A stretch of DNA of 64,000 nucleotides from Pseudoscleropodium purum (GCA_963969395.1 OZ017797.1:8928001-8992000), one strand, 5' to 3'; shown: positions 38,101 through 49,960, counted from the first letter of the stretch. Notes: generated by a model from the letters alone, not told the origin. A program made the numbers and translations.

Positions 38101-39420
38101 CAAGCACTTACAGAAACACCCTTACACACAATTACACAAGCGTCCCGGCCTCTCTTTCCCTTCCAATCCCACCCCAATCCGAACAGAAAGCTCAAAATCC
38201 AACCTCCAAAGCCACCCACAACTCTGAACCCCGACAGTTTTCTACCTCACAGCAAACTGCAGCACAGTTAATGGCGCAGGTTTCCCATGCTAACAAAACG
38301 TTCGACTTCGTCACTGCAAAGCGCGAGCTAGCAAGCTCACTCACTTTCGTAATGCACAAGCTTAACACGCACTAACTTAGTCAGACGTATTTCGGGTTAA
38401 GCTTCCCAATTCGCTAATCATAAAGTCTAGCTTCGAGATTTCGATCTTCCCAGGCAACCACCTTTGTAGTGAAACAGGGTCACGTCTGCAAACTGAGGAA
38501 AAAACTCTAGCTCTTTGTGATCGACTGCAACAACAGATGCTACCTTATTGCAACAACTCCATCTCCATCCCACACTCTCCAATTCCTGCAAAGTTTGGCA
38601 AAAGTCTCGTAAAATACAGACACTTTGTAGAATCTCCCAACTAAGAGTCACGGAAGGCTATTTACGCCTTTGACACAAAGCAAACTGCAGCAAGGGTGCG
38701 TGGTTCCCATCATCATGCTTACTATTTTGTCGATCCACTGGAGTTTAATTATATTTTTTTTAATATATATATTTTTTAAGTTATAATTCACTAATGCAAA
38801 GCTTGAACTTGGTTATGTAATTTATGGAAGAGCAGAGCTTTGATTTTGACAGAAAGGATCCGGAGAAAAAACTGAGACACTCTTCTGATAGTAACCACTC
38901 GAACGTGGACTTTTTATAAATTTTTTAATAATATTTTTATGGTACTTTTTTTGACATTAATTATATTTTATTATGAGATTCTAGTTTAGTGGATTCCTTG
39001 GCAGAATCGATATTCTTTTATGTTTGATTTTTAATTATTATTTTTTTAAAGATATACTGTTGAAAGAGCTGCCTGGGCCGAATCTTTCCGGGGTTTTGTG
39101 GAGTTCTTTTTAATTTCTTTTTGAGAAAGGGAATGGAAAAGCACTGCTATGGGTGGCTTTTTTTTATGACGTGGCACCCAGTTTGTACACGTCACCGTGG
39201 GATTATTCTCTATTTGGTGCAATGAGGGGCTCTTGTTGGGTGGCTGGTGATATTCCTTGACCTTTTTATTACTGTAGGAAGAGCATCTCCATTTGAACGG
39301 CATTTCATGAAAAAGTGTGCTGATATAGAATTTAAAAGTTTTTACTAGAGTAGCCCATGTGCTGTTGGACCAGTTTTTCGTTATGATTTTATCATGTTCC
39401 CTCTCCAAAAGATTCATAAT
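38101..39420 (-). promoter_or_regulatory. Upstream region of the ureide permease gene
   Basis: The 5' flank of the minus-strand permease lies here. About 1.1 kb from the start, GACGTGGC (near 39168) and TACACGTCAC (near 39185) contain ACGT cores of the ABRE/bZIP type. Whether they act on this gene is unknown. AT-rich sequence fills 38740-39050. Confidence 0.25.
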
Positions 39421-39469
39421 TTAGGATAATTTAAGATCCAAAAATAACTCAGAAATTTATAAGTTTCAA

Positions 39470-39850
39470 ATAGTATGTCCAAACGTCTATTGTGCACCCC
39501 TCCTCGCAATGCAAAGGGCTTTCTAATGGTACCATGAACGCGACCATGGATACACAAGTTCCAAAGATCTCACCAAAACAAAACAAACAATGTCATTTAA
39601 TGTATAAGAAGACTAATGTGTCATGTGTTGTTGCTAGAATTGAAATAAAAGTCAAAGTAATTTAAAAAAAATTTAATTCATATAAAAAACTTTGAAATTC
39701 AATATCTTTCATAGTGTCAATGTAGATCCAAATGACATGAAACAAAGCCATTGCACCCCCTCCTTGTAGAAAGCTTTTCAACGATACAAAGAATAAAATT
39801 GGGAGATGCACAATCTAAGAGATCTCAAACAAAACAAAACAAATAACCTA
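39470..39850 (+). repeat. R6 dispersed repeat, two tandem copies
   Basis: Copies at about 39470-39610 and 39700-39850 share CACCCCTCCT, AGGGCTTTC or AAAGCTTTTC, and GATCTCACCAAAACAAAACAAA-type blocks. A third copy is at 46640-46790. Confidence 0.5.
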
Positions 39851-41599
39851 ACTTAAAGTACAGATTATTCATGTGAAACTTAACATTGTTTACCAATGAA
39901 GCATGGGGCTTTTGCATCCTTGAAAAGGGGACCCCTACAGTGAACAAAACTATCTTACAAGGCTCTACAACCAACCCAAATTCTTTAATTAATTAATAAG
40001 TTCTTCCCCTCTATTTAGCAAAACAAAATATACTTCCCAATATGGAAACATCCGTTGCCTGGTTAGACAATGTTACGAGTTATGAATTCAATTAGAATAC
40101 TTAAGAACTCAAAAATACCATTATTAAAACTAGATCAAAATGTCACATGAAATAAGGTACATTTATAATGAAATTTAGTGTTAATCATACTAATTGGTTT
40201 TAAAATGTTATAAGTGTTTACTCTTCATGGATATTTTACCAACTATATGTATAAAACCCCCCCTCTTTGAATAGTATTGATAATTTGATATCTATATTTT
40301 TGATAAAAATCTTCATCTAGAGTCAAAATTTATAGTATTTTCAAATTCACTTGTGTAGTACTATGATATTTCACTATTAGTATAGTTGCAATTTAGTCTA
40401 TCAAGTATTTTTAAATGAACTATTTTTGCCTAATTTAAAACCAAATGCAAATGTGAATCATGAGTCTTCTATTTTAAATTGAAGGAGATAATTATTTAAG
40501 CAACTAATTAGGGGTATGAATACTCATGCATCACTCTTTGTTGCTTCAAAGTTCCAAGTTTATTGTTTTAAACATTTGACAATATGTTGCTTTTGAAAAT
40601 TTATAACAAACTCTCTAAATAGCAAAAAAAATTCTACTTGCAACATCTTTCACTACAATTTACTAATCTTCTTTGAAGAAAAAATTCTCAATATGGCCAC
40701 AAGTAACACTAGAATGTTTATTTTGAAGATTTAAAGAGCCACCACCTTAGACTTGCTAGAAAATTCACATTTGGATTAAGACAATTGAAGTGTATCTCCT
40801 TTGGAAGTATGCCATTTTTGAACAATGTGATGTATATGTGATATGTATTATAACCTTGTCCTAAAATTATTCAAATAAATATTTGAACATAGTTCCTACT
40901 ACAAACTACATTAATCTTTGTTGGATGGTATTGGCAACTGAAAAAATGATCAATTTGATTAAATTTCTAATTAATCTCTTATAGAACATTATTCCCATGA
41001 GGATAGATGAAAGTTTGGGTAGGTTTCTATGATCTCAATTTTTGGCACAATTTATTGAAAAAAATTTAAATATAGAAAATCACATTAGTATTTTAGGAAT
41101 ATAACTTTTATTTTGAACAATGCCCCAAAGACAAATTTATGCCACCCTAAGTGCAAAATGGATTTCTCTAGGAAAAAAAATTAAAATATAATTAATTAAA
41201 ATTTGTTTGTCATTGTTTATATTTTTATTTGTATAGGGAGATTTGATTCATTCTATTTAAATTTGTTTGTCATTGTTTTATAGGCAATTATAGAAAAAAT
41301 AATGAATTAGATTTGTTTTTAAACTCAATTTTTGCAATTATTTAAAAAGAAGAAGTTCATAGAATTCAGTTTTTTTCTAAAACAATCTCAATGTTAAAAT
41401 TAGTGTGTTTTAGTCCTATTTTAGAGCTATTAATAATAATTTTTTGTACTATCATATATCTAATTCTATTCAATAATTGTTTTTTAGGGAATGAAAATCA
41501 AATGTGTATTTTTTGAGTTTTTTTCTTAAACTCTCAACTCAATTCTTCAATATAAAAAATTATAAAGTCAAAATGCGTAATGCAAAAATTTTAAGTTAA
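39851..41599. other. AT-rich intergenic DNA
   Basis: Nothing beyond AT-rich sequence is recognisable here. Confidence 0.5.
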
Positions 41600-41860
41600 A
41601 AAGATTCAAACTCTTATAATCTGATCGTGTGAGGTTAATAAAACCATTTTGTTCACTTGAAACGCAAATATCTTGCAATTTACATAGTCAAAGGATTAAA
41701 AAATTCTTCCACACATTCTCATATTAGTCTAGTGCAAGAGCATACAATTGCTCTTGCAATTTAAGAAATTAGTTTTTTTTGCTCTTTATAAATAAAAATG
41801 GCAATTTTGAGTGATTTTTGATGAAATTTTTTTGATCATCTAGGGGATAAGAATCAAAAG
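41600..41860 (-). repeat. R1 element fragment, reverse orientation
   Basis: In reverse complement it shows CAAAAATCACTCAAAATTGCC, a CTCTTGCACTAGACTAATATGAGAA-like middle and TGCAAGATATTTGCGTTTCAA, matching the left portion of 14764-15696. Confidence 0.45.
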
Positions 41861-42172
41861 TACTATCCAAATTCCAAGTTCTCAATTAATTTACATTACA
41901 CAACTTGCAAAACACATACCTTTCAACTAATGGATCTATACTTATTATTAGTTTTAACTTTTAATCCTATGATTATTCCACTATCCAAGACAAGGCTAAA
42001 AAGTGTTCATTTGGCAATAAAAGAGTGTTCATTTTCACCAAAAAAACTTTGTGAATTTCAATCTCATTTATTAAAATTGACCAACAGAGAAGTGACAAAT
42101 GGTATTTGCCTCGCGAGTAGGCCATTTAGGCAACGCCACCACACAAACGGGTCACCTCCAGGGTTTGAATCC

Positions 42173-42204
42173 AAGACCTTGGAGGTGAAACCTCAAGGTC
42201 TTGA
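42173..42204. other. Hairpin in a short GC-richer patch
   Basis: AAGACCTTGGAGGT and ACCTCAAGGTCTT pair around a GAA loop with one bulge. The flanks (GGGTTTGAATCC, GAACCATTGAACCACC) resemble common degenerate plant repeat sequence. I considered a tRNA and rejected it. Confidence 0.5.
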
Positions 42205-42305
42205 ACCATTGAACCACCTATTTGGTTCATGTGTTAATGGAAATACTAATTTTTTATTTATGTAGTTCTTTTTTTATTTTTTCATTTAATTTGTAAAATC
42301 AGCAG

Positions 42306-42655
42306 ACTTTGAGGGCTATTTGCACATAGTAGACTAACCTTTTTTTTAAACTTTCACCTAAGAAAATTTGGTAAATGAAGTTAACTTTCAATTCCAAAAA
42401 TCCATTTACAATTTGGAGTCTTTAATCAAAAGTAATGGACAAAATCCAAAGAAAATGTTTCAAAATGTCAAAGAAAAATCGCCATGCCAATCCCTCTTTG
42501 AATTTTGTTCATAACTATTTAATGAAGACTCCAAATTCTAAACAGATTTTTGGAGCTGTAATTTAACTTCATTTACCAACTTTTTTTAGGTGAAAGTTTA
42601 AAAAAAAAGTTTAGTCTACTATGTCCAAGTGGACACCAAAGTCTATTGAATTTTA
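42306..42655. mobile_element. Foldback element A, arms of about 130 bp
   Basis: The left arm (about 42306-42450) and the reverse complement of the right arm (about 42500-42640) align almost continuously, for example AAACTTTCACCTAA, GGTAAATGAAGTTAA, CTCCAAAAATC and AATTTGGAGTCTT. A short non-palindromic centre separates them. It is non-coding. It may be a foldback or Mutator-like non-autonomous element and would form a long RNA hairpin if transcribed. Confidence 0.65.
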
Positions 42656-42799
42656 AAAGCACCAATTTGTGAATGATTAAGCTATTAATTTTTTTTTAAT
42701 CTATATATTATTTTCTTGAAGCATGAATATGAAATTTAAAAAAAAAGTTTAGTATATATTTCCAACATATTTCTTCAACATGGAAAATAAAGTTGCAAG

Positions 42800-43560
42800 T
42801 TCTAGAATTGAGATACGTATTTTAGGTACATTATTTGAAAGATAAAACCTAACCATTTTGGACAAAATTTTAATTTTTTTGCTGTAAAGTTTTCACAAGA
42901 CATGTGCCCAAAGAGTAGCTTTAAAGTGCAAGAACTTTTATAACTTTTGATCATGTGATTGGAAAGTAACTATATCATATGTAATTTTCATTAATCTTTG
43001 GGGAACTTGAAAATCTCAATTTCTTTTTGAAAATATCACTATTTATAATAATAAACATTTCAATTTGATTTCCTAAATTTATTTTTATATGAAAAGCGTT
43101 GAAGTATTCTATTTTGATTGATAAGATGAAAATTATAAAGATTTTAATTTATCAATAGTTGTGAAATTTCAGGGTTGACAAGACGGTCGGATGTTCGGGA
43201 CGTCCGGACGCGGACGCTGTGTCTGCAGCGTCCGCTGACATTTGCGGACGCCGTCCGCTCCGTCTGCCCCGCCCCGTCTGCCCTGCCCGTCCGCCTTCCG
43301 ACGGCAGGAGTGACGCTGCGTCCGTTGGCGTCCATGAGGACGGACGTTCAGGTTACGGACGCTATTTTGGGGCAGACGTACTGATTTGTCAACCCTGTGA
43401 AATTTGTACTCTAAAATAAACTTTAATATCTTTTTTATAACTCAATTTCAAATGTCGTTGAAGAAGAAATAATAACATTGGATCTACATTGTTTATTACA
43501 ACATTACAAATTAATCATGATTTGAATTGACATTTCTAAATTCTATAACTAAATTTTAAA
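42800..43560 (-). repeat. R1 element, reverse orientation, split by a hAT-type insertion
   Basis: Left of 43170 the sequence matches the reverse complement of the right half of 14764-15696 (for example GGGCACAT/ATGTGCCC and GATGAAAGTTAT-like blocks). Right of 43405 it continues with TACTCTAAAATAAACTT, which in the other copy follows directly. The GC-rich element at 43170-43397 sits inside it. Confidence 0.55.
43170..43397 (+). mobile_element. GC-rich hAT-type short element, copy 1 (228 bp)
   Basis: The ends are CAGGGTTGACAA and its reverse complement TTGTCAACCCTG. The flanks carry a perfect 8-bp duplication TGAAATTT (43162-43169 and 43398-43405). An 8-bp target duplication and CAGGG ends are hallmarks of hAT elements. 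The inside is GC-rich, dominated by CGTCCG/CGGACG, and non-coding, in strong contrast to the AT-rich host sequence. Open frames inside are by-products of the composition. Confidence 0.85.
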
Positions 43561-43671
43561 GAACTTTGAACTTTAAATTATAAGAATCCCTTGAAGATAT
43601 TAATCCTTCAATCAAAAATTATGAACAAAATGAAGATAGGTGGTGGAAATTGTTTTTTTGTAAATTTAGTA

Positions 43672-44035
43672 AACTTTAGAGGTTGTTTGGCATAGTAGAA
43701 GAATTTATTTGAAAATATTTTGAATTAAAAAAAAGTTGGTAATTCAAAGCTTTCATCTTCAAAATTATGTTTGAGGTTTGGATATTTTATTCAAAATTTT
43801 TGGACAAATTTCAGAGAGAGGTTGGGAAATCATTACTTTTGACATTTTTGACATTTTTGACATTTTTGAACATTCTCTTTGAATTTTTTCCATAACTTTT
43901 GATTGGAAGATCAACACTTGAAACGGATTATTGGAGATGAAAGATTTCTTGAATTTCCAACTTCTCTTAGTTCAAAGTTTTTTGCAAAAAATTCTTCTAC
44001 TATACCAAAGCGGCCTCCAAAGTCTATTGAATTTT
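43672..44035. mobile_element. Foldback element B
   Basis: The left arm (from ACTTTAGAGGTTGTTTGG, about 43674) and the reverse complement of the right arm (ending at CCTCCAAAGT, about 44027) align over about 150 bp, including ATAGTAGAAGAATT and AGTTGG-AATTCA. The centre has three TGACATTTT repeats near 43848-43870. It contains GGATTATTGGAGATGAAA at 43925-43942, which is the empty counterpart of the insertion site used at 44113. Confidence 0.65.
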
Positions 44036-44485
44036 TTTTTAAATTTCAACACTTCTTTGAACATTGTTCATAACTTTTGATTGAAGAATTGAATTTTCAA
44101 GTGGATTATTGGCAAGGTTGACAGGACATCCAGACGCGGATGCTGTGTCCGCAACGTCCACTGACAATTGTAGACGCCGTCCGCCCCACCCGCCCCGTCC
44201 CGCCCCGTCCTGTCCTGTCCTATCTGCCCTATCCACCCCGTCCGCCCCATCCGTCCGCCCCGCCTTCCGACGGCGGGAGGGACGCTGCGTCCGCTGGCGT
44301 CCGACCATCTGAACGTCCGGGTTATGGACGCCTTTTTCGGGCGGACGTAGAGATTCGTCAACCTTGATTATTGGAGATGAAATTTGGTTAAATTACACAA
44401 CTTTTTTCAATTAAAAATATTTTAGAAAAAGTTTATTTATTATGCACAAATGACTTCCAAAGTCTATTGACTTTAATGGACACCG
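44036..44485 (+). repeat. Half copy of the foldback family, split by a hAT-type insertion
   Basis: It matches only the right arm of element B, from CTTTGAACATTGTTCATAACTT to ACTTCCAAAGTCTATTGA. The GC-rich element at 44113-44366 interrupts it. Confidence 0.55.
44113..44366 (+). mobile_element. GC-rich hAT-type short element, copy 2 (254 bp)
   Basis: The ends are CAAGGTTGAC and GTCAACCTTG, with a perfect 8-bp duplication ATTATTGG at 44105-44112 and 44367-44374. The inside resembles copy 1 (GACGCGGA, GCTGTGTCCGCA, CGTCCGCCCC, TTCCGACGG, GGGACGCTGCGTCCG, GGCGGACGT). The uninterrupted target sequence is present at 43927-43934, within element B. Confidence 0.88.
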
Positions 44486-44704
44486 AATTGTATGTGAATA
44501 CTTAATTTAAAAGAAAACTGCATTGTACAATGAAGATTTTAAAAGAGTCCAAAAGAATCCAAAAAGGTTCAACAAAAATTTGTTGATTTCATCATTGCAC
44601 TACCCAAATTAACAAAAAAATGTCGTCATTAATAGAAAATGTGAAAATGGTCATTGAAATATCTAATTCAATAAAATATGTCAATTTTTTGTTGCTTTAA
44701 ACGT

Positions 44705-44890
44705 CATTTTCTAGTAGTGTGGTCATTGTGGATATCATCCTTTTTGGTACCATGTGAATCATTTGCTTAAGAAAATCCAAGAGCACTCATTGGATATCAA
44801 ATTAGTATACAAGATCTCTCTTTTTTCCACACAAAATTCTAAGAATGAACATTTGCACTTATATCTTACATAGAAGGATTCTCTTTCATC
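44705..44890 (+). repeat. R4 dispersed repeat, copy 2
   Basis: It matches 24815-24995, sharing CATCCTTTTTGGTACCAT and CAAGAGCACTCATTGGA. Confidence 0.5.
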
Positions 44891-45204
44891 CTTAAAATAC
44901 TTTTAGGCAACGTGGTTATTAATTACAAGGTTAAACATCATTGGCTTAGTGGCTTGAAAAAACAACATGAAAAGATAATCATACAATAATTTAGTGATGT
45001 GCCTCGTAACCAACCACCAATCAATGAAGGATTTTTTTGCATGCCATTTGATAAGCTTGCAAATACAGTCTTTTTTTCAAGTCTTAGGTGCCTACTTGCC
45101 TTGCAAACTCAATGACCTCTTAACAAGTCATCGAATTTGTAAGGTGGGTAGGCATGCTCTAAAGTGGGCACCCCAAAAATGTGCTATTGACCCTAAATCA
45201 CCAT

Positions 45205-45370
45205 CTTTACTAAGTGTACATCTCCAAAATCAATTATGTACCCACAAGGAATAAATGAATTTAGAACCAAATTTTATTCCTTCATAATTTTTGCATAAAA
45301 TGTCAAAATGTTGCATTCTTTGGTGTGTTGAAACCTCCTTTTACTTGCCAATAAGAAACCTTAAAAATTT
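45205..45370 (+). repeat. R2 dispersed repeat, copy 4
   Basis: It shares GTACATCTCCAAAATCAAT, GAATTTAGAACC and TTGCATTCTTTGGTGTGTTG with the copies at 16812, 19610 and 19985. Confidence 0.5.
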
Positions 45371-45544
45371 GACTAGTTTAATAATAGTAACTAGCAACTA
45401 GGCCCAATAACAAAAGTGGGCTGTTTTGGAGGTACCTACCTAAACCTGTAAATGTCCAAAGCACCCACTTCTGGGGTTGACAATACAAGTTAAATAAAAC
45501 CTAACCAAGTTGCTATTTTTTTATAGTTTATACTTTTGAAAAAT

Positions 45545-46640
45545 TCTTTTTGAAGTGTAGTTGTAGCATCAAAAATCCGATTTTGAAAATGATTGATTAT
45601 GATTTTTCTATTCAAGATTTTCTACAAGGGTGTCCATTGCAATCTTGACTTTCCATAGTCAGTTGAGAGCTCTTGGAAATGAGCCTCAACTACATTATAT
45701 CTTAAAGAAAAATTCACATTACAAATTCATTTAAAAAAATTGTAGAAGAGATTTTGAGAAGCTGTAAATTGATCAAGGTTTTGTATATTTTATCCTTTAA
45801 CCTCATATTTTTTGGGTGACCAACTTTTTAGATTTGACATGTGAAAAGAGGAATGAAAGACTTCAAATCACTTTCACAATTTTAACACCCTCATGATTAA
45901 ACAATATAATCTTTCACTCCATAAATGGTATTGTTGTATTTTCTTTTCCTATGTAATCTCTAATATATCTAGTTTGAATTTGTATGGTTACAATTCAAAA
46001 AAAATTGATACAACTTATCAAAATGTTGGCATTTTATCCAATTTAGAGCAAATTCCAAGAAGCTCAAAACAAGCCTTTGTGGACATTTTAGGGGTTAAGG
46101 TCGGTTCGAGTTGTTTTTTTAGGCAGGAGCTTTCTTTGTCCCTTGGAGTTGCTTTCAGGCCTTCCACTGACTGGTTGCTACAAACACAATGCGGCGCAAG
46201 GGGGGTTGCTAATTCCTTAATAAATTTATTTTTTTATTTTTATTCTTTTTCCCAGTGAGCATCAAAGGGGGTACCTTAACTGAAAGGCCTTCCCGAGGTG
46301 CAACTGCCTTGAAAAAGTGGAGACACTGGAGGATCTCCCAGACTCTGGAAAAAGCGGCGATGGACATTTGTTGCCGGCATGAGGGCTTTCTTCCTCAAAA
46401 TCTGAGACCTAGAAAAATTTCATAAAAATTAGAAATAGTATATTCAACAGAATTACAGAATAGTATATTCAGCAAAATATAATGAATCTACGGTACACTT
46501 GGATGCACTTGGGATGAAGTGGAGCATCTCCAGTGGCCCTTCAAAGTTCAGCAGTGTGCCTTGTGCTGTTGCCACAACCAAAATAGAACTAAAAGTAATT
46601 TTTTAATTTTTTTAATTCATAAAAACTTTGAAATTCAATA
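45545..46640. other. Intergenic DNA with a GC-richer patch
   Basis: About 45545-45770 is an R5 copy (reverse of 21110-21290). Around 46090-46400 composition becomes gene-like (for example GGAGCTTTCTTTGTCCCTTGG), but no frame longer than about 120 codons survives and I recognise no product. It may be a decayed gene fragment. Confidence 0.35.
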
Positions 46641-46945
46641 ATTTTCACACTATAAGTTTAAATGCCGAGAAACAATGCATGTGCACCGTTCCTCGCAAAG
46701 AGCTTTCCAATGGTACCAAGAATGCTACTAGGGGATGTACAATCCATGAGATCTGAAAGAATCAAACAAACGTAAAAAAAAAATCCAAACAACCTAACTT
46801 AACCCCTAAAAGACAAAACAATGTTTTTTGGCAACATAACTTTTTTGGGCAAGCCACCATTTGTAGAAAAATAGGTAATTTTGGTCAAAATTTTTTGAGC
46901 ATGAGTGTCTGAGGAGTAGCTTTTGAGGGCAATTATTTTCAGTCC
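46640..46945. repeat. R6 copy followed by a partial reverse R1 element
   Basis: 46640-46790 matches the R6 copies at 39470-39850. At 46799 TTAACCCCTAAAAGAC begins a reverse R1 end, continuing with GGCAACATAAC and GAGTAGCTTTTGAGG. Confidence 0.5.
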
Positions 46946-47900
46946 TTTTTGAATTGTAGAAAAAAAGTTATCATGGGAGAAGTGATTTTGTTTACTCGGA
47001 GGATAGCACGGTCACATTGATTTACACAGAGGAGGAAATTTTGTGATATTGCCCAAGACAAGGAGGGTAGAGCAAAAGGTAGGGATTCGTTTGCAATGGA
47101 AAATGGGTACCCGTTTGGTTTGGACAACTATTAGTCCTTGTGTCATAGCTGGTTGAGGAAAAAGACCTAGTCGAGATATCTAGAGTTTCAAAGCTAGCTA
47201 ATTTTCAATGTTAGGGCTAGCTATAGGGTATTTCTATTCCCTCTACAGTGCTCTATTCCCTCTGCAATGATGCCAATTTAGTTGTCCAGTGATATGATCA
47301 TTATATAGGCAATTAGGCACTCAAGATTCAAATTTCAAGTGGCAACTTAGAAATACAATAGATTTGAGCAAATTAGTTGTGATATTATTAGCCTCCATTT
47401 TATAAAGAATAAATCGTACAATAATATGAAATTTATAACACTATAAATTGAAAAACACTGCCATGCAACATGACAATGCTATCACCTTCTCGTGACAACT
47501 TGTCTTCAATAACGGTCTCTGTTGATGGATGTCTATTTCTTAATGAACATAGACTCTGCAATAATTCTAAGTACAATCTTCCACTAAACAAATCTCAACA
47601 ACATTTTGGACCTAAAACATCTAATCGTATGTAATACTAATGAATCATCAAAAACAACAGATTATAATATCATCCCACCCTTACCTTTATAAAGAAAAAA
47701 ATTGGTTGCATTCATCACAGGAAGCAATAGCCATTGAATTTAAACTACAAGTTACAACATTCAAGTAGTTTTTGAAAAACTTTGAGTAGGCACTATTACT
47801 ACAAACATGAGCAATATGTGTGTGTGTGTGTGTGTGTTCAAATGGACGAGGAGATTACAAATAGAGCGGAGGGATTGAGTGCACAATGTAGACAAATTTA
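46946..47900. other. Intergenic DNA with a (GT)n run
   Basis: No gene is seen. A pure GT repeat lies at about 47817-47836. Confidence 0.5.
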
Positions 47901-48024
47901 GGACTTCACAATTTCAACATGGAACAAGAAAAGCACGCAGAGTTCGATTGAAGGAATTGTTGATGGAGAGATCGGCTACAAAAAGAAGACGAACTACCGT
48001 AGGGAAACTAGCTACTTGGAGCCA

Positions 48025-48654
48025 ATGAAAGTTGTGCTAAAGACCAACTACGACGAGGAGGCTAGCCACTTGGAGCTGATCGACGCTATGCCAAAAAACA
48101 ACTGTGATGGGCAAATCGACCACTTGGAGCCAATCAACTGCAATGGGGAGACTAGCTACTTGGAGCTTATCAACGCTAAGCCGAAGACCAAAGACTGTAG
48201 CAATGACCTATACATCGAAGTCTCACGAGCTTCAAGGTTGTTGGAGTTGATCCAAGGACGAGAGGGAAATTTAGGATTGGTTGAAGTAGGCAGAGTTTGG
48301 AAGTTGAAAAGTGCAGCAAGGGGCCGTGGATTGATTACTATATTGATCAAAGCTAGTTTGGAGTCTAGTAGGGGAATGGGAGATCAAGAACAAATTGATC
48401 AAGCAGTAATGCTAGATTCAAGCTTGCAAGCAACAACGTTAGAGCTTTCTAGTACTTGTAGAAATACTACACAAGTTCAGAAGGAGACAAGTTGCCATTG
48501 TATTGTCAAGTCTCCACAAACTCTATCTACTGCAGATCATTTGCTACAACTCGTTACAGAGAAGGAAGGTGCATCGACATTGCAAGGCAATAAAGTGGTG
48601 AGATTATTAGATGTGATACACATACACTTATTGCTATTCCAAAAGGGAGTTTGA
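48025..48654 (+). CDS. Unrecognised ORF with repeated LEL/LEP-I motif
   Basis: The frame is open from 47902 to TGA at 48652-48654; the first in-frame ATG is at 48025. The first part, starting before the ATG, contains four imperfect repeats of about 12-18 residues built around S-Y/H-L-E-L/P-I (for example EASHLELIDA and ETSYLELINA), with matching DNA repeats (GCTACTTGGAG). The rest is polar, Ser/Thr/Gln-rich and without motifs. Base composition is more balanced than nearby DNA. It may be a fragment of a larger accessory gene, or a relic, since coding-like DNA with stops and frame changes continues to about 49950. Confidence 0.3.
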   Translation: MKVVLKTNYDEEASHLELIDAMPKNNCDGQIDHLEPINCNGETSYLELINAKPKTKDCSNDLYIEVSRASRLLELIQGREGNLGLVEVGRVWKLKSAARGRGLITILIKASLESSRGMGDQEQIDQAVMLDSSLQATTLELSSTCRNTTQVQKETSCHCIVKSPQTLSTADHLLQLVTEKEGASTLQGNKVVRLLDVIHIHLLLFQKGV

Positions 48655-49149
48655 AGTGGCCTACAAATCGATAGCCAAGTAATTATTGTCATTACTTTTA
48701 CAGACAAGTAGCATGTTGCTTGGGGTGGTGCAAACATAGACAATTCCATCCACATATCCATGCACTCATAAAAGAGAAAGTGTGGCCAGATCTTACAACT
48801 TCATCAACAACAAACAATTTGAAACGCAATGCCAAAGATTCTATACTTCTAAAAGGGGAAATGGATAAGACAAACTTTCACATTCTTTTCTTACAAAGTT
48901 TATATCAGGCTTCACTTACATTCTTCTGTAAATGTAATATCTAGCTTCTAGAGGAAGGTCACTTACTGAAAACATACACTTGCGCAACTCGCAAAGGAGG
49001 ATCTTCTTCCTAGACAAAGTGAATGGATCCAAGGAAATCGGGACACAATCCTGAATGTAGTGGGAAATTGTACAATAGAACTCTTCTAAAACGACACTTC
49101 TTTTTTTGAAAACAGCGAGCAACAATCACCAAAATCGATAGTCCAAGAA

Positions 49150-49960
49150 CAGGTTATTACAATTGTCAAACACAACAATGGAAACTTTGATATGCCAATC
49201 GGGGATGCAAATCCAAAACTTTTTGACATCCATGAGTAAGAGGAAGAAGGATTTGCTCAAGTATAAGATTCTAGTTGCCAAGGCTACTCAATTGATTTAG
49301 GAGAAGAAGAAGAGGATGAAATGGATGATTTTTGTGGCCACATGAGTTGCTACACTTACAAAACTATTTCTCTAGCAAACGACGAAGGAAAGTGAAGCCA
49401 CACCATGAGAGGGAGGACAATAATGCAAACGAATACCATGAAGGAGAAGGAGGGGATTACAATGACAACGAAAGTGGTGAATATGATAGAGCAAGCTAGA
49501 AGATTCTATTTGACTGTTTCGGGGAGGGTTTAAGAATCAAAAGTGGGAGAAAGTGGTCTGCATGGCGCCAAGCTTATATTAGCAAGGAATCAACTTCGAC
49601 GACTTCCAAAGGTACAAAGCTTAACAGTGCAACAGAAATGAGACTATAGGTGCTAATGTAGTTGTCTGAACTATTGGTACCATTGGAGCCACACTTGTTC
49701 GGGGAGCCACTAGAGGTAGATCCATTTGCCGAGACATGTTAGCCGATGGAGTTTGGGGAATTGCTGGATTTCGGAGAGCAGTTGGAGGTAGCTCCGTTTG
49801 GAGAGTTGTTGGAATTAGAGGGGTCTAGAGATTCGGTCCAATCGTTAGAGCTGCACAACTACCTGGATTGATGGAGGGGATACAATTGAGGAATCCTCTA
49901 GTTGCTATTGAGAGGGGTTACAACGTACCTATAGTGGAGATTTTCAAGCAGACCTGAGGT
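49150..49960 (+). pseudogene. Decayed coding relics
   Basis: Several adjoining frames look protein-derived but are broken. One has an acidic run (LGEEEEDEMDD) near 49300, followed after a one-base frame change by a basic/acidic stretch with SKRRRKVKPHHE and GDYNDNESGEYDRA near 49375-49490. A separate Gly/Arg-rich frame at about 49660-49960 is interrupted by TAG at about 49828 and runs to a TGA near 49956. I recognise no family. Confidence 0.35.

Noticed and set aside
38026..38107. N-terminal extension of the permease through the CA microsatellite
   Set aside because: The encoded Cys/Val/Arg-rich stretch comes from the microsatellite. The family's usual N-terminus starts at the Met at 38026.
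42106..42240. tRNA-like stretch with GGGTTTGAATCC
   Set aside because: No cloverleaf can be built around it. It is better described as degenerate repeat sequence with a hairpin.
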